Shown: piece by piece, positions 8,975-17,899 of the stretch
How the letters are laid out: every line of letters begins with the position of its first letter
Numbering within the stretch: the first letter of the stretch is position 1
Source: Archangium violaceum
GTDB taxonomy: Bacteria > Myxococcota > Myxococcia > Myxococcales > Myxococcaceae
Assembly (NCBI RefSeq): GCF_016887565.1
Contig: NZ_CP069396.1
Coordinates: 4,305,001-4,369,000 of the forward strand
Length of the DNA stretch: 64,000 nucleotides
Direction of reading: 5' to 3'
The notes under the pieces: generated by a model
What the model saw: the letters and a program-made list of their open reading frames with translations, nothing else
Databases searched by the model: none
What the model was told of the DNA's origin: nothing
Translations under genes and position numbers: made by a program

Positions 8975-11248
8975 TCACGGGTTGATAGCGGGGTGCTCCG
9001 TCGGGGAAATTCTCGTGAAATGGCAGGGAAGCAACACGGGGCTCGGGCGGGTGTGCAGGCTGGACACGCCGTCCCCGATCGTCTGGTTCGCGTTGTTACC
9101 CCAGCTCAGCACCTCACCGTTCGCGCGTGTCGCCAGGGCGCTCTCGCTGCCGGCCACGAGGGTCACGATGTCCGTCAGGTGCGGGACCGGGGCGGGCGTG
9201 GCGGAAAGGTCGCCCGCCGTTGCATACCCCAGGGTGCCGGAGGTGTTGCCGCCCCAGCTCCAGACGCTTCCATCCCGACGCAGCGCGAGACCGTACAGGC
9301 CGCCGACCGAGATGGCGGACACCTCCGTCAGGCCCGGCACCGGCGATGGGGTGGGTTGGGTGTAGGACGGATTTCTCCCGAGCTGTCCGGAGGCGTTGCC
9401 GCCCCAGCCCCAGACGGTGCCGTCCTGGCGCAGCGCGAGGACGGAGAGAGAGGCCGCTGAGAGGGCCTCCACGTCCAACAGGCCCGGCACCCGTGCAGGG
9501 GTGAGCCGGGAGACGCGCGTCCCGTCTCCGAGCTGGCCGGCGGCGTTGTCGCCCCAGGCCCAGACGGTGCCGTCCTGGCGCAGCACGAGGGAGAATCCGG
9601 AGCCCGCGTCGAGTGCCACGACCTCCGACAGGCCCGGCACCTGCGCGGGGGTGAGCCGGGAAGTCGTCGTTCCGTCCCCGAGCTGTCCGGAGGCGTTGTT
9701 GCCCCAGGCCCAGACGGTGCCGTCCTGGCGCAGCGCCAGGAGGTGCCCGGAGGACCCCTCGAGGGCGACGATGCCCGACAGGTTCGGCACGGGCATGGGC
9801 GTGGACCGGGAGACGCGCGTCCCGTCTCCGAGCAGTCCGGAGGAGTTGTCGCCCCAGGCCCAGACGGTGCCATCCGCGCTCAGCGCGAAGGCCGAGAGGT
9901 TCTGGAGCTCGACGGCCACCGCGTCCGAGAAGCCCGGCACCTGACCCGGCTCGGCGCGAGTGATGCGCGTTCCATCGCCGAGCTGACCTGCGTCGTTGTT
10001 ACCCCAGGCCCAGACGGTGCCATCCGCGCGGACCGCCAGGGCGCTGTAGTAGCTGATGGCCGCGTCCACCACGTTGCGCGGGTTCTTCAAACGCACGGGG
10101 GCGGGCCGGAAGTCCGAGCCGGTCCCCATCTGGCCGGAGTTGAAGCCCCAGGCCCAGAGGGTGCCATTCCTGTGCAGTGCCATCGAGTGCTGGGAGCTCG
10201 CCGCGAGCGCCACTACTCCCCTCAGGTTCGAGACCGGAGCCGACGTGAGCCGGTCCTGCAGGGTTCCATCGCCGAGCTGGCCGAGCCAGTTGCTGCCCCA
10301 GCCCCACACGGAGCCATCCCCGCGCACCGCCAGCGAGTGTTGGTCACCCGCGGCAAGGGAGACCGCCTTCGTCAGGCCCGGAACCGGCGCGGCCGTGGCG
10401 CGGCTCGCCCTCGTTCCATCGCCGAGCTGTCCCGCTCCGTTTCCGCCCCAGGCCCAGACGGAACCGTCCGCGCGCACCGCCAGCGAATGGGTGACGCCCG
10501 CGGCGAGGGCGACCACGCCCGTGAGTCCCGGTACGGGGGCGGCCGTTGGCCTGCTGGTGTACGTCCCGTCCCCGAGCTGGCCGGAGGAGTTGTCGCCCCA
10601 GACCCAGACGGTGCCATCCCGGCGCAGCGCCAAGCTGTGCTGGGCGCTCGTCGCGATGTCCACCACGTCCTTCAGTCCCAGCACCGGCACCGGCAGGTAC
10701 CGATCGAGGCCCTCTCCATCACCGAGCTGGCCGTACCAGTTGGCACCCCAGGCCCAGACGGTGCCATCCCGGCGCAGAGCCAGTCCGTGATGGGCCCTGG
10801 CCGCGATGGCGATGACGTCGGTCAGGCCCGAGACCTGTACCGGGGTCAGGTGGCCTTCTTGTCCCCAGGGATCCTGGCCGCTTCCGAGCTGGCCGAGGTC
10901 GTTGCTACCCAATCCCCAGACGGTGCCATCCCGGCGCAGCGCCAGTGCGTGATTGTCGCCCAGCGCGACGGTCGTCACCTCCGACAGGCTCGGGACTCGC
11001 GCCGGCAGTTGCTGGTTCTTGAATCGGTCCCCCCGGATCTGCCCGATGGCCTCGATGCCCCAGGACCACACGTTGCCGTCCTCGTCCACCGCTATCGAGT
11101 GGCGCTCATTTGTCGCGAGCCTGCCCCGGGCGAACGAGTCCCACTCCCTCCTTGGATGGCTCTCGCCAGTGGCCGGGACGGCCCACAGCAGGGTGCCCAA
11201 CAGCGGCACCAGCAGTGCCCTCCACGGATGATTCCTTCCTCTTCGCAT
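8975..11248 (-). CDS. Secreted RCC1-repeat protein
   Basis: A 757-residue protein with a signal peptide (ALLVPLLGTLLWAVPATG) followed by about 14 RCC1 repeats of roughly 50 residues. Each has the pattern HxLALRxDGTVWAWGxNxxGQLGDGT, then a V-PGLxxVVAL turn. RCC1 repeats fold as seven-bladed propellers, so this could form two propellers. Bacterial members are widespread in myxobacteria and usually lack a known partner. The DNA of the repeats is visibly similar between units, which suggests growth by internal duplication. ATG 11248 was chosen because GAGAGGGATCG precedes it and the signal peptide begins there; the longer frame adds 35 unrelated residues. Extracellular location is inferred from the signal peptide. 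Confidence 0.85.
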   Translation of the reverse strand: MRRGRNHPWRALLVPLLGTLLWAVPATGESHPRREWDSFARGRLATNERHSIAVDEDGNVWSWGIEAIGQIRGDRFKNQQLPARVPSLSEVTTVALGDNHALALRRDGTVWGLGSNDLGQLGSGQDPWGQEGHLTPVQVSGLTDVIAIAARAHHGLALRRDGTVWAWGANWYGQLGDGEGLDRYLPVPVLGLKDVVDIATSAQHSLALRRDGTVWVWGDNSSGQLGDGTYTSRPTAAPVPGLTGVVALAAGVTHSLAVRADGSVWAWGGNGAGQLGDGTRASRATAAPVPGLTKAVSLAAGDQHSLAVRGDGSVWGWGSNWLGQLGDGTLQDRLTSAPVSNLRGVVALAASSQHSMALHRNGTLWAWGFNSGQMGTGSDFRPAPVRLKNPRNVVDAAISYYSALAVRADGTVWAWGNNDAGQLGDGTRITRAEPGQVPGFSDAVAVELQNLSAFALSADGTVWAWGDNSSGLLGDGTRVSRSTPMPVPNLSGIVALEGSSGHLLALRQDGTVWAWGNNASGQLGDGTTTSRLTPAQVPGLSEVVALDAGSGFSLVLRQDGTVWAWGDNAAGQLGDGTRVSRLTPARVPGLLDVEALSAASLSVLALRQDGTVWGWGGNASGQLGRNPSYTQPTPSPVPGLTEVSAISVGGLYGLALRRDGSVWSWGGNTSGTLGYATAGDLSATPAPVPHLTDIVTLVAGSESALATRANGEVLSWGNNANQTIGDGVSSLHTRPSPVLLPCHFTRISPTEHPAINP

Positions 11249-11403
11249 CGATCCCTCTCTCGGTTGAGCTGTGCCGTCGGCCGCAGAGCAGGGATCGTGC
11301 CGTCTCGTGAACTCGCGCAAGTCCCCGAGATGTTGTGAGCCCGCTCTCGCCACACCTGGACGGGTGACGGTTTGCGCGCTCCGGCTGACGAATTCCGTCG
11401 CGA

Positions 11404-11440
11404 AGAAGCCCGGCGACCCTCACGGGGCCACCGGGCTTCT
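11404..11440 (-). terminator. Hairpin downstream of clpB
   Basis: AGAAGCCCGG and CCGGGCTTCT form a 10-bp stem, with a further CCC/GGG pairing inside. It lies 31-67 nt beyond the clpB stop codon. The U-run on the minus strand is poor. Confidence 0.5.
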
Positions 11441-11470
11441 CGCTTCAACAGGGGAGGGGAGACAGGCCGA

Positions 11471-14074
11471 TTACGCGGCCTTCGCCTGGCCCTTGCCGAA
11501 CTTCAGCGCGTCCTTGCCCGCGTCCACCATGATGTGGTCCCCGGGTGCGTACTCGCCTCCCAGCACCTTCAGCGCCAGCGGATCCATCAGGTACTTCTGG
11601 ATGGCACGCTTCAACGGCCTCGCCCCGTACGTCGGGTCGTAGCCACGCTCCGCCAGGAACGCCTCCGCCGCCTCCGTCAGCTCCAGCGTCAGCCGCTTGT
11701 CCGCCAGCAGCTTCTGCATCCTCGCCACCTGGATGTCCACGATGCTCTGGATGTCCTTCTTCCGCAGCGGCTCGAAGATGATGATCTCGTCCACCCGGTT
11801 GAGGAACTCCGGCCGGAAGTGCTGCCGCAGAATCCCCATCACGTCGTTGCGCGTCGCCTCGTCCAGCTCCTCCTTGCCCGCCATCCCCTCCTGCAGCGCC
11901 TGCGAGCCCACGTTGCTCGTCATGATGAGCACTGTGTTCTTGAAGTCCACGGTCCTCCCCTGGCTGTCCGTCAGCCGGCCCTCGTCCAGGATCTGCAGCA
12001 GCATGTTGAAGACGTCCGGGTGCGCCTTCTCGATCTCATCGAACAGGACCACCGTGTACGGCCGGCGCCGCACCGCCTCCGTCAGCTGGCCTCCCTCCTC
12101 GTAGCCGACGTAGCCCGGAGGCGCACCCACCAGCCGCGCCACGGAGTGCTTCTCCATGTACTCGGACATGTCGATGCGCACCATCGCGCTGTCGTCGTCG
12201 AAGAGGAACTCCGCCAACGCCTTGGCCGTCTCCGTCTTTCCCACGCCCGTGGGGCCCAGGAAGATGAACGAGCCGATGGGCCGGTTCGGATCCTGCAACC
12301 CGGAGCGCGCCCGGCGCACCGCGTTGCTCACCGCCTCGATGGCGCTGCGCTGTCCGATGACCCGCTTGGCCAGCCGGTCCTCCATGTTCACCAGCTTCTG
12401 GACCTCGCCCTCCATCAGCTTGGAGACGGGGATGCCCGTCCACTTGCCCACCACCGCCGCGATGTCCTCCGCGTCCACTTCCTCCTTGAGGAACTTGTGG
12501 CTCTTCTGCAGCTCGGCCAGCTTCGCGTTCTGCTGGGTGATCTCCTTCTCCAGGCCGGGGATGACGCCGTACTTGACCTCCGCGGCCTTGTTGAAGTCGC
12601 CCTGCCGCTCCGCCGTCGCCTGATCGTTCTTCGCCTTCTCGAGCTTCTCCTTCAGCGCGCCAATCTCACCGATGGCCTTCTTCTCCTGGTCCCAGTGAGC
12701 CTTGAGCGAGTTGAACTTCTCGTTGAGGTTGGCCAGCTCCTTCTCGATCTGCGCCAGCCGCTCCTTCGAGTGCGGATCCGTCTCCTTGCGCAGGCCCTCG
12801 CGCTCGATCTCCAGCTGGGTGATCTTCCGCCGCACGTCGTCGATCTCCGTGGGCATCGAGTCGATCTCGATGCGCAGGCGGCTGCACGCCTCGTCGACCA
12901 GGTCGATCGCCTTGTCCGGCAGGAAGCGGTCGGAGATGTAGCGGTTGGACAGGTTGGCCGCCGCCACCAGCGCCGAGTCCTGGATGCGCACGTGGTGGTG
13001 CACCTCGTAGCGCTCCTTGAGGCCACGCAGGATGCTGATGGTGTCGTGCACCGTGGGCTCGCCCACCATCACCGGCTGGAAGCGCCGCTCCAGCGCCGCG
13101 TCCTTCTCGATGTGCTTGCGGTACTCGTCCAGCGTCGTCGCGCCGATGCAGTGCAGCTCACCGCGCGCCAGCGCCGGCTTGAGCATGTTGCCCGCGTCCA
13201 TCGCGCCCTCGGCCTTGCCCGCGCCCACCAGCGTGTGCAGCTCGTCGATGAAGAGGATGATCTCCCCCGCCGCGTCCGCCACCTCCTTGAGGACCGCCTT
13301 GAGGCGCTCCTCGAACTCGCCGCGGTACTTGGCGCCCGCCACCATCGCGCCCAGGTCCAACGTCACCAGGCGCTTGTTCTTCAGTCCCTCGGGCACGTCC
13401 CCGTCGATGATCCGCCGCGCCAGGCCCTCGACGATCGCCGTCTTGCCCACGCCCGGCTCACCGATGAGCACCGGGTTGTTCTTCGTGCGCCGGCTGAGCA
13501 CCTGGATACAGCGGCGGATCTCCTCGTCCCGGCCGATCACCGGATCCAACTTCCCGGCCCGCGCCGCCTCCGTCAGATCGCGCCCGTACTTCTCCAGCGC
13601 CTGGTAGGTGGACTCGGCGTCCTGGCTCGTCACCCGCCCCGAGCCGCGCACCTCCTTGAGGCTGCTCAGCACGCGGTCGCGCGTCACGCCCGAGGACTTC
13701 ATCACCTCGCCCACCGCCCCCTTGTCCTGCGTGAGGGCCAGCAGCAGGTGCTCGCTGGAGATGAAGTCGTCCTTGAGCGACTTGGCCTCGTCCTCGGCCT
13801 TGTCGAAGGTCTTCATCAGCCGCTGGCCGAGCATCGCGCCCTCGCCGCCCTGCATCCGCGGCAGCTTCTGGAGCGCCTCGCCCAACCGGCTGGCGAACAG
13901 CTTCACATCCACCCCCACCTTGCGCAGCAGCGGCTCGACGATGCCGTCCTTCTGTCCGAGCAGCGCCGTCGCGAGGTGCTCCGGCTCATAATTCGGATGA
14001 TCGGCACGCCGGGCCAACGACTGCCCTTCCTGGATGGCTTCCTGGGCCTTCACCGTGTACTTGTCGAGTCGCAT
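11471..14074 (-). CDS. clpB: ATP-dependent disaggregase ClpB
   Basis: An 867-residue Hsp100 chaperone, the usual ClpB length. In order: the Clp N-domain ([14 protein letters not shown] onward), first AAA+ module with Walker A GEPGVGKT at 205-212, the coiled-coil middle domain (about 400-530, absent from ClpA and ClpC), second AAA+ module with Walker A GPTGVGKT at 607-614, and the C-terminal small domain. It extracts and refolds aggregated proteins with DnaK in the cytoplasm. ATG 14074 is chosen because the family begins MRLDK and TTGAGG precedes it; the 43-residue upstream extension has no homology. I looked for a sigma-32-like heat-shock promoter upstream and could not identify a good one. 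The C-terminus ends in an Ala/Lys-rich tail. Confidence 0.97.
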   Translation of the reverse strand: MRLDKYTVKAQEAIQEGQSLARRADHPNYEPEHLATALLGQKDGIVEPLLRKVGVDVKLFASRLGEALQKLPRMQGGEGAMLGQRLMKTFDKAEDEAKSLKDDFISSEHLLLALTQDKGAVGEVMKSSGVTRDRVLSSLKEVRGSGRVTSQDAESTYQALEKYGRDLTEAARAGKLDPVIGRDEEIRRCIQVLSRRTKNNPVLIGEPGVGKTAIVEGLARRIIDGDVPEGLKNKRLVTLDLGAMVAGAKYRGEFEERLKAVLKEVADAAGEIILFIDELHTLVGAGKAEGAMDAGNMLKPALARGELHCIGATTLDEYRKHIEKDAALERRFQPVMVGEPTVHDTISILRGLKERYEVHHHVRIQDSALVAAANLSNRYISDRFLPDKAIDLVDEACSRLRIEIDSMPTEIDDVRRKITQLEIEREGLRKETDPHSKERLAQIEKELANLNEKFNSLKAHWDQEKKAIGEIGALKEKLEKAKNDQATAERQGDFNKAAEVKYGVIPGLEKEITQQNAKLAELQKSHKFLKEEVDAEDIAAVVGKWTGIPVSKLMEGEVQKLVNMEDRLAKRVIGQRSAIEAVSNAVRRARSGLQDPNRPIGSFIFLGPTGVGKTETAKALAEFLFDDDSAMVRIDMSEYMEKHSVARLVGAPPGYVGYEEGGQLTEAVRRRPYTVVLFDEIEKAHPDVFNMLLQILDEGRLTDSQGRTVDFKNTVLIMTSNVGSQALQEGMAGKEELDEATRNDVMGILRQHFRPEFLNRVDEIIIFEPLRKKDIQSIVDIQVARMQKLLADKRLTLELTEAAEAFLAERGYDPTYGARPLKRAIQKYLMDPLALKVLGGEYAPGDHIMVDAGKDALKFGKGQAKAA

Positions 14075-14301
14075 GACCTCAACGTAAGGGCCGGAGGACC
14101 CTTGGCAAGAACGGCCTGAACATCCACATTGCATTTGTTGCGTGAAGGTGAAAGTTTGAGCCTTTACGGACTTCCGGGCTCTCCGGGAGTTGCGTTTCTC
14201 CACGGAGCCCGGGTATATGCCGGCTCATTAGCGGGGGGAGTCCTCTGGAAGCGCACGGCGGTTATCTCATCCGAGTTGAATCCCTGGGGGGCCTGAGGCT
14301 C

Positions 14302-14805
14302 ATGGAGCTGGCCCGGCAGGCGCTCGTCGAGGACGGCGCCGCGGCGGACTCCCTGCTGACGGTCTCCATCTATCGCCGGCGCAAGATCATCCGCCTGTCG
14401 CTGGATGGGGCCCACTCCGCCGGGCGCCGGGGCTCGCACTGGTACAGCGAGCATCAGGCGCTCGCCCGCCTGCTGTCCCAGGCGGTGGGTGTCACCGTGC
14501 ACTCCTACGTCTATGACCCCCAGGAGTACGAGGAGGTCATGGCCTTTGGTAGGGGCCAGCACGTAGGGGGCGAGCGGCTCCTCTATGACGAGGTGGAGCT
14601 GCCCGAGTGCCTGGACGGGGAGTTCGACGACGAGGCCTTCGCGCGGATGCAGGCCCGTTGGCCGCTGGGCCACCTGGCGTGGGTGTACGGGGTGGAGCGG
14701 GACCTGCTGCTGGAGCTCCACCGCGTGCCGACGACCCGGCTGAAGCTCAACGGCACGGAGTCGGAGCCCCCCCTGGAGCACCTGCTCAGGGGCATCGCGG
14801 CGTAG
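14302..14805 (+). CDS. Conserved-looking protein of unknown function
   Basis: A soluble protein of 167 residues from the ATG. I do not recognise a family. The sequence is well behaved in codon use and has a compact alpha/beta look: LLTVSIYRRRKIIRLSLDG, then an acidic stretch ELPECLDGEFDDEAF, and a C-terminal helical part. The frame stays open upstream of the ATG without a stop for at least 19 codons (reading LEAHGGYLIRVESLGGLRL), and a purine-rich GGGGGAG at 14234-14240 precedes a CTG at 14245. The true start may therefore be this non-ATG codon. It is divergent from clpB and convergent with the membrane-protein gene at 14821. Confidence 0.6.
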   Translation: MELARQALVEDGAAADSLLTVSIYRRRKIIRLSLDGAHSAGRRGSHWYSEHQALARLLSQAVGVTVHSYVYDPQEYEEVMAFGRGQHVGGERLLYDEVELPECLDGEFDDEAFARMQARWPLGHLAWVYGVERDLLLELHRVPTTRLKLNGTESEPPLEHLLRGIAA

Positions 14806-14820
14806 GGCCCCGGGGGCTTC

Positions 14821-15471
14821 TCAGTCCTCTTCCTCGGCGAGGTGGCCGTCCTGGGCGCTGACGGCCTGACGGACGCGCTCGCTGCGGAAGTACTGGCCGA
14901 GCAGGGCGAAGGTGCCGGCGACGAAGGCCGTCTGCAGCACCGTGCTGCCCGACATGAGCAGGGGCACGGTGGCCTTCACCTGGGCGGCCATCTCGGGCTC
15001 CTTGAACTCGGGCAGGGTGCTCATGGCCTCGGCCATGGCGATGCCCATGCGCCTGGCCACCACCATCCACTGGGCGCCGTCGATGGTGCGCAGGAAGGCG
15101 GCGGCGATGGCGGCCCCTCCGAGCAGCCGGCGCATCCGCCCCAGGGGGAGCCCGTCGGGCCGGAGCAGCCGGCCGGCGGACACGAAGACCAGGGCGCACG
15201 CCACCGAGAGCGCCCCCAGCACGAGCGAGCGCGGCTCGCGCATGGGCTCGAGCGCGGCGAACTGGGCCTCGAAGGCGCGCTCGGTGACGGCCTTGTCGGC
15301 CATCAGGGTGATGCGCGGCTCGCTGGACTCCTTCAGCTCCGAGAGATGGCCCAGGCCCAGGGCCTCGCTGAGGGCGAACAGCCCGGTGAGGCTGGAGAGC
15401 ACCAGACACACCGCCGCCGCGAAGCGGACGCCTCGCGGCAGGCGCTGAGAGGAGGAGGCCGGGGAATTCAA
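14821..15471 (-). CDS. Integral membrane protein of unknown function
   Basis: A 216-residue protein with about four hydrophobic segments: near residues 15-40 (FAAAVCLVLSSLTGLFALSE), 85-105 (LVLGALSVACALVFVSAG), 118-130, and 165-190 (LLMSGSTVLQTAFVAGTFAL). The loop between the first two holds about 45 polar residues. The C-terminus is acidic (HLAEEED). No family is recognised. Its start codon overlaps the stop of the DUF1844 gene by 4 nt, so it is translationally coupled as the last gene of a three-gene minus-strand operon (15784-16026, 15468-15779, this gene). Confidence 0.65.
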   Translation of the reverse strand: MNSPASSSQRLPRGVRFAAAVCLVLSSLTGLFALSEALGLGHLSELKESSEPRITLMADKAVTERAFEAQFAALEPMREPRSLVLGALSVACALVFVSAGRLLRPDGLPLGRMRRLLGGAAIAAAFLRTIDGAQWMVVARRMGIAMAEAMSTLPEFKEPEMAAQVKATVPLLMSGSTVLQTAFVAGTFALLGQYFRSERVRQAVSAQDGHLAEEED

Positions 15472-15779
15472 CGCTTGTTCGCCTCCACGAAGCGGATGCG
15501 CAGATCGGCCAGGAGGTTGTCGAAGAGCTGCTTCTCCTCGGGCGTGAGGTTGCCGCGCGTCTTGTCGTGCAGCATCCCCAGCAAGTCCAGGCTCTGGCGA
15601 GCGAGCACCAGGTCCCGCTCGGCCTTGCCCGTCTCCGGATTGGGCGCCTCCCCCAGATGGATGAGGGCGCTGGAGGCCAGGCCGATGAGGAAGGTGCTGA
15701 AGGTAATGGGGGCCTCGGACGCGGTGGATCGCGCCTCGCCCTTCATCACGAACGTCTCTCCGCGCTTCTCCTCGCTCAT
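15468..15779 (-). CDS. DUF1844 family protein
   Basis: A 103-residue protein matching the DUF1844 pattern: a central ITFSTFLIGLASSALIHLGE block followed by an amphipathic region with LVLARQSLDLLGMLHDKT and GNLTPEEKQLFDNLLADLR. The family is small, found mostly in Deltaproteobacteria-type and related genomes, and has no assigned biochemical role. It lies 4 nt after the small acidic gene and overlaps the membrane-protein gene by 4 nt, which indicates one transcript. Confidence 0.8.
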   Translation of the reverse strand: MSEEKRGETFVMKGEARSTASEAPITFSTFLIGLASSALIHLGEAPNPETGKAERDLVLARQSLDLLGMLHDKTRGNLTPEEKQLFDNLLADLRIRFVEANKR

Positions 15780-15783
15780 GACG

Positions 15784-16026
15784 TTACTCGGCCGCCTCGT
15801 TGTCCTCGTCCTCGTCCTCGTCCTCGTCGCCCTCGTCTTCGTCCTCGAAGTCCTCGTCGTCCTCGAGCTCGTCGTGCATCACCGTCTCCACCGGCACGGA
15901 CTTCTCGGCCGCGTCCGGCAGGGACTCGATGTGGCGCTGGTACGTCTTCTCGTCCACCACACCCGAGCGCAGGTAGCGTTCGACCGTGCGTTTGTCGAGG
16001 TACTTGGGGTCGGTCGGATTGGCCAT
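15784..16026 (-). CDS. Small acidic protein of unknown function
   Basis: An 80-residue protein. The first half is ordinary (MANPTDPKYLDKRTVERYLR, then GVVDEKTYQRHIESLPDAAE); the second half is almost entirely Asp and Glu, ending DEDEDEDNEAAE. GAGGAG precedes the ATG at good spacing. The acidic tail comes from a Glu/Asp codon run and could serve as a nucleic-acid mimic or chaperone-like tail, but this is speculation. First gene of the DUF1844 operon. Confidence 0.7.
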   Translation of the reverse strand: MANPTDPKYLDKRTVERYLRSGVVDEKTYQRHIESLPDAAEKSVPVETVMHDELEDDEDFEDEDEGDEDEDEDEDNEAAE

Positions 16027-16281
16027 GGTTCAACTCCTCGGAATCTCTTGGAAAAGGGCGCGCCACCTTATAGCAGGGCTACCCTCTGTCAACGCCGCTA
16101 AACCCCCACCCGTCTCCAGAGCCGATGAACGCCCCTGCCACACCGTCCCTTCCCCGAGGACCGTCCGTCCTCCGCGATCACACCGTCCGCCCCGGGCTCG
16201 CCTGGGTAGCGGCGGTGGTGCGCCTGCCCGCAGGAGGGGCGAGGGGGACTCCTCCGAGGGCAAGCCGCCTGTCCGCTGCTT

Positions 16282-16309
16282 TTGACAGGGGCTCGCGGGG
16301 GGCTAGCCT
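16282..16309 (+). promoter_or_regulatory. Sigma-70-like promoter for the C26 hydrolase / thiD-like pair
   Basis: TTGACA (perfect -35) at 16282-16287 and TAGCCT (weak -10) at 16304-16309, 16 bp apart, 15 nt before the start codon at 16325. The weak -10 and short leader limit confidence. The rest of the gap 16027-16281 holds nothing else that I can identify. Confidence 0.35.
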
Positions 16310-16324
16310 CCCGGGCGGAGACGC

Positions 16325-17086
16325 ATGACGCACAAACCTCATGGCCAGGCCCCCCGCCGGCCGAACATCGGCATCACCCCCGACTACAGCGCCAATCGGC
16401 CCGACTCGCCCTTCCCGTACTACGAGCTGAAGGTGCCCTACGCCGACGCCGTGCTGCGCGCCGGGGGTCTGCCCTTCGTGCTGCCTTACTCGGACGACCT
16501 GGCGTGCGTGGACGCGTACCTGGATCGCATCTCCGGGCTCGTCGTCACCGGCGGCGCCTTCGACATCCCTCCCGAGGCCTATGGCGAGACGGCCCGTGAG
16601 GGCATGGGGCCACTGAAGGTCTCGCGAACGGCCTTCGAGACGGCCCTGATGCGCGGGGCCCTCAAGCGCAACATGCCCGTCCTGGGCATCTGCGGGGGCA
16701 TGCAGCTGCTCAACGTGGTGCTGGGTGGAACGCTGCACCAGGACATCGGCCGGGAGGTTCAAGGCGCGCACGAGCACGAGCAGAAGCATGACCGGACGCA
16801 GCCTCAGCACCCGGTGGACGTGCGCGAAGGAACCTTGCTGGCCGAGGCCGTGGGCCGGGGTCAGTTGATGGTGAACTCGACGCACCACCAGGCCGCCCGG
16901 CGCACCGGGGAGCGGGTGGTGGTGAGCGCCGTGTCGCCGGATGGGGTGGTGGAGGCGATCGAGTGCGCCCAGTACGCCTTCGCCCTGGGCGTGCAGTGGC
17001 ACCCGGAGCTGATGCTCAACACGGTGCCCGCCCACGTGGGTGTCTACCGGGCCCTCATCCAGAAGGCGCGCGAGCACCGGCGGTGA
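16325..17086 (+). CDS. Gamma-glutamyl-gamma-aminobutyrate hydrolase family protein (peptidase C26)
   Basis: A 253-residue class I glutamine-amidotransferase-like hydrolase of the PuuD/C26 group. Visible catalytic parts are the nucleophile elbow LGICGGMQLLN with Cys123 and the VQWHPE block with His226 and Glu228. N-terminal strands read IGITPDYSA and LPFVLPYSDD, then LDRISGLVVTGG. PuuD cleaves gamma-glutamyl amides in putrescine breakdown, but no other put genes are nearby, so the substrate is open. The next gene overlaps its stop codon by 4 nt (GTGA), indicating coupled translation with a ThiD-like kinase. Confidence 0.82.
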   Translation: MTHKPHGQAPRRPNIGITPDYSANRPDSPFPYYELKVPYADAVLRAGGLPFVLPYSDDLACVDAYLDRISGLVVTGGAFDIPPEAYGETAREGMGPLKVSRTAFETALMRGALKRNMPVLGICGGMQLLNVVLGGTLHQDIGREVQGAHEHEQKHDRTQPQHPVDVREGTLLAEAVGRGQLMVNSTHHQAARRTGERVVVSAVSPDGVVEAIECAQYAFALGVQWHPELMLNTVPAHVGVYRALIQKAREHRR

Positions 17087-17823
17087 GCGGGCCTCCGCGC
17101 ATCCTGCTCTGCGCCGGCCATGAGCCCACCGGCCGCGCGGGGTTGCTGGCGGATCTGTCCGCGGTTCGGGCGCTGGGCGGTGCTCCGGTGGCCGTCCCCT
17201 CGGCGCAGACGGCGCAGGGTAGGGGGACGTTCCTGTACCGGCCCACTCCGGCCCTCGTGCTGCGGGCCCAGGTGACCGCGGCCCTCGAGCTGGGACCGTT
17301 GCATGCCGTGAAGCTGGGGCAGGTGCCTGGACCCGCGTTGTTGGGGGCGCTTCGCGAGTCGCTCCTCGGCGTGGACGCGTGGTGGGTCGTGGACCCCGTC
17401 GTGCGGACGTCGAGAGGTGAGGTGCTCTCGAAGCTGACGCCTCGGCACTATCTGGCACTCGCGGGGCCGAAGGTGGTTTTGACTCCGAACCTCGACGAGG
17501 CCGCGTGGCTGCTCGGCGGGGGCGAGGTCCGCACCGTGGCCGAGGCCCTCGAGGCGGGCAGGGCCCTGATCGCGCACGGTTTTGGCGCGGTGTTGGTCAA
17601 GGGCGGGCATCGGGCCACGGGCGCGGTGGATGTGCTGTGTCTGCCTCGCCGGGACGTGGTGCTGGAAGGGGTGCGGCTCGCGCGCCCTCCAGAGCGCCGG
17701 GGCTCGGGGTGCCGGCTGGCCTCGGCCCTCGCCGTGGAACTGGGGCGGGGGAGGGGGCCTTTGAGTGCGGCTCGACGTGCCAAGTCCTATGTGACTCGGT
17801 ATCTGCGGACCGGTCGGGACTGA
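17083..17823 (+). CDS. thiD: Hydroxymethylpyrimidine/phosphomethylpyrimidine kinase-like protein
   Basis: A 246-residue ribokinase-fold protein of the ThiD group. The expected segments are present in order: the opening GHEPTGRAGLLADLSAVRAL, then VVDPVVRTSRGEVL, VLTPNLDEAAWLLGG, the anion-hole region GFGAVLVKGGHR, and a GSGCRLASALA block in place of the usual GTGCTLASAIA. ThiD phosphorylates HMP and HMP-P for thiamin synthesis. No other thi gene is nearby, the protein is more diverged than typical ThiD, and the ATP-site motif has Ser for Thr and Arg for Thr, so a related substrate is possible. The start is the GTG that overlaps the upstream stop; the longer frame upstream lies within the preceding gene. 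Confidence 0.75.
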   Translation: MSGPPRILLCAGHEPTGRAGLLADLSAVRALGGAPVAVPSAQTAQGRGTFLYRPTPALVLRAQVTAALELGPLHAVKLGQVPGPALLGALRESLLGVDAWWVVDPVVRTSRGEVLSKLTPRHYLALAGPKVVLTPNLDEAAWLLGGGEVRTVAEALEAGRALIAHGFGAVLVKGGHRATGAVDVLCLPRRDVVLEGVRLARPPERRGSGCRLASALAVELGRGRGPLSAARRAKSYVTRYLRTGRD

Positions 17824-17844
17824 GTTGGCAACACGGAGGGCTTA

Positions 17845-17880
17845 TACCCTCACCCCGTCCCTCTCCCAGAGGGAGAGGGG
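17845..17880. repeat. REP-like intergenic repeat, copy 1
   Basis: The element starts TACCCTCACCCC and continues into the hairpin CCCTCTCCC-AGA-GGGAGAGGG. It lies between the convergent thiD-like and dnaB genes. A near-identical copy is at 19429-19463. This palindromic motif is a known dispersed element of many proteobacterial genomes and may also end transcription here. Confidence 0.75.
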
Positions 17881-17899
17881 TTGATGAACAGCGGGGGCT

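Noticed and set aside
8975-11248. Evenly spaced repeats that might be taken for a CRISPR array
   Set aside because: The repeat spacing is about 150 nt and in-frame in an RCC1 protein; units are diverged coding repeats, not 25-40-nt direct repeats with unique spacers.
11372-14119. 915-codon frame opposite clpB
   Set aside because: clpB on the minus strand is certain; the shadow has Leu/Arg/His repeats only.
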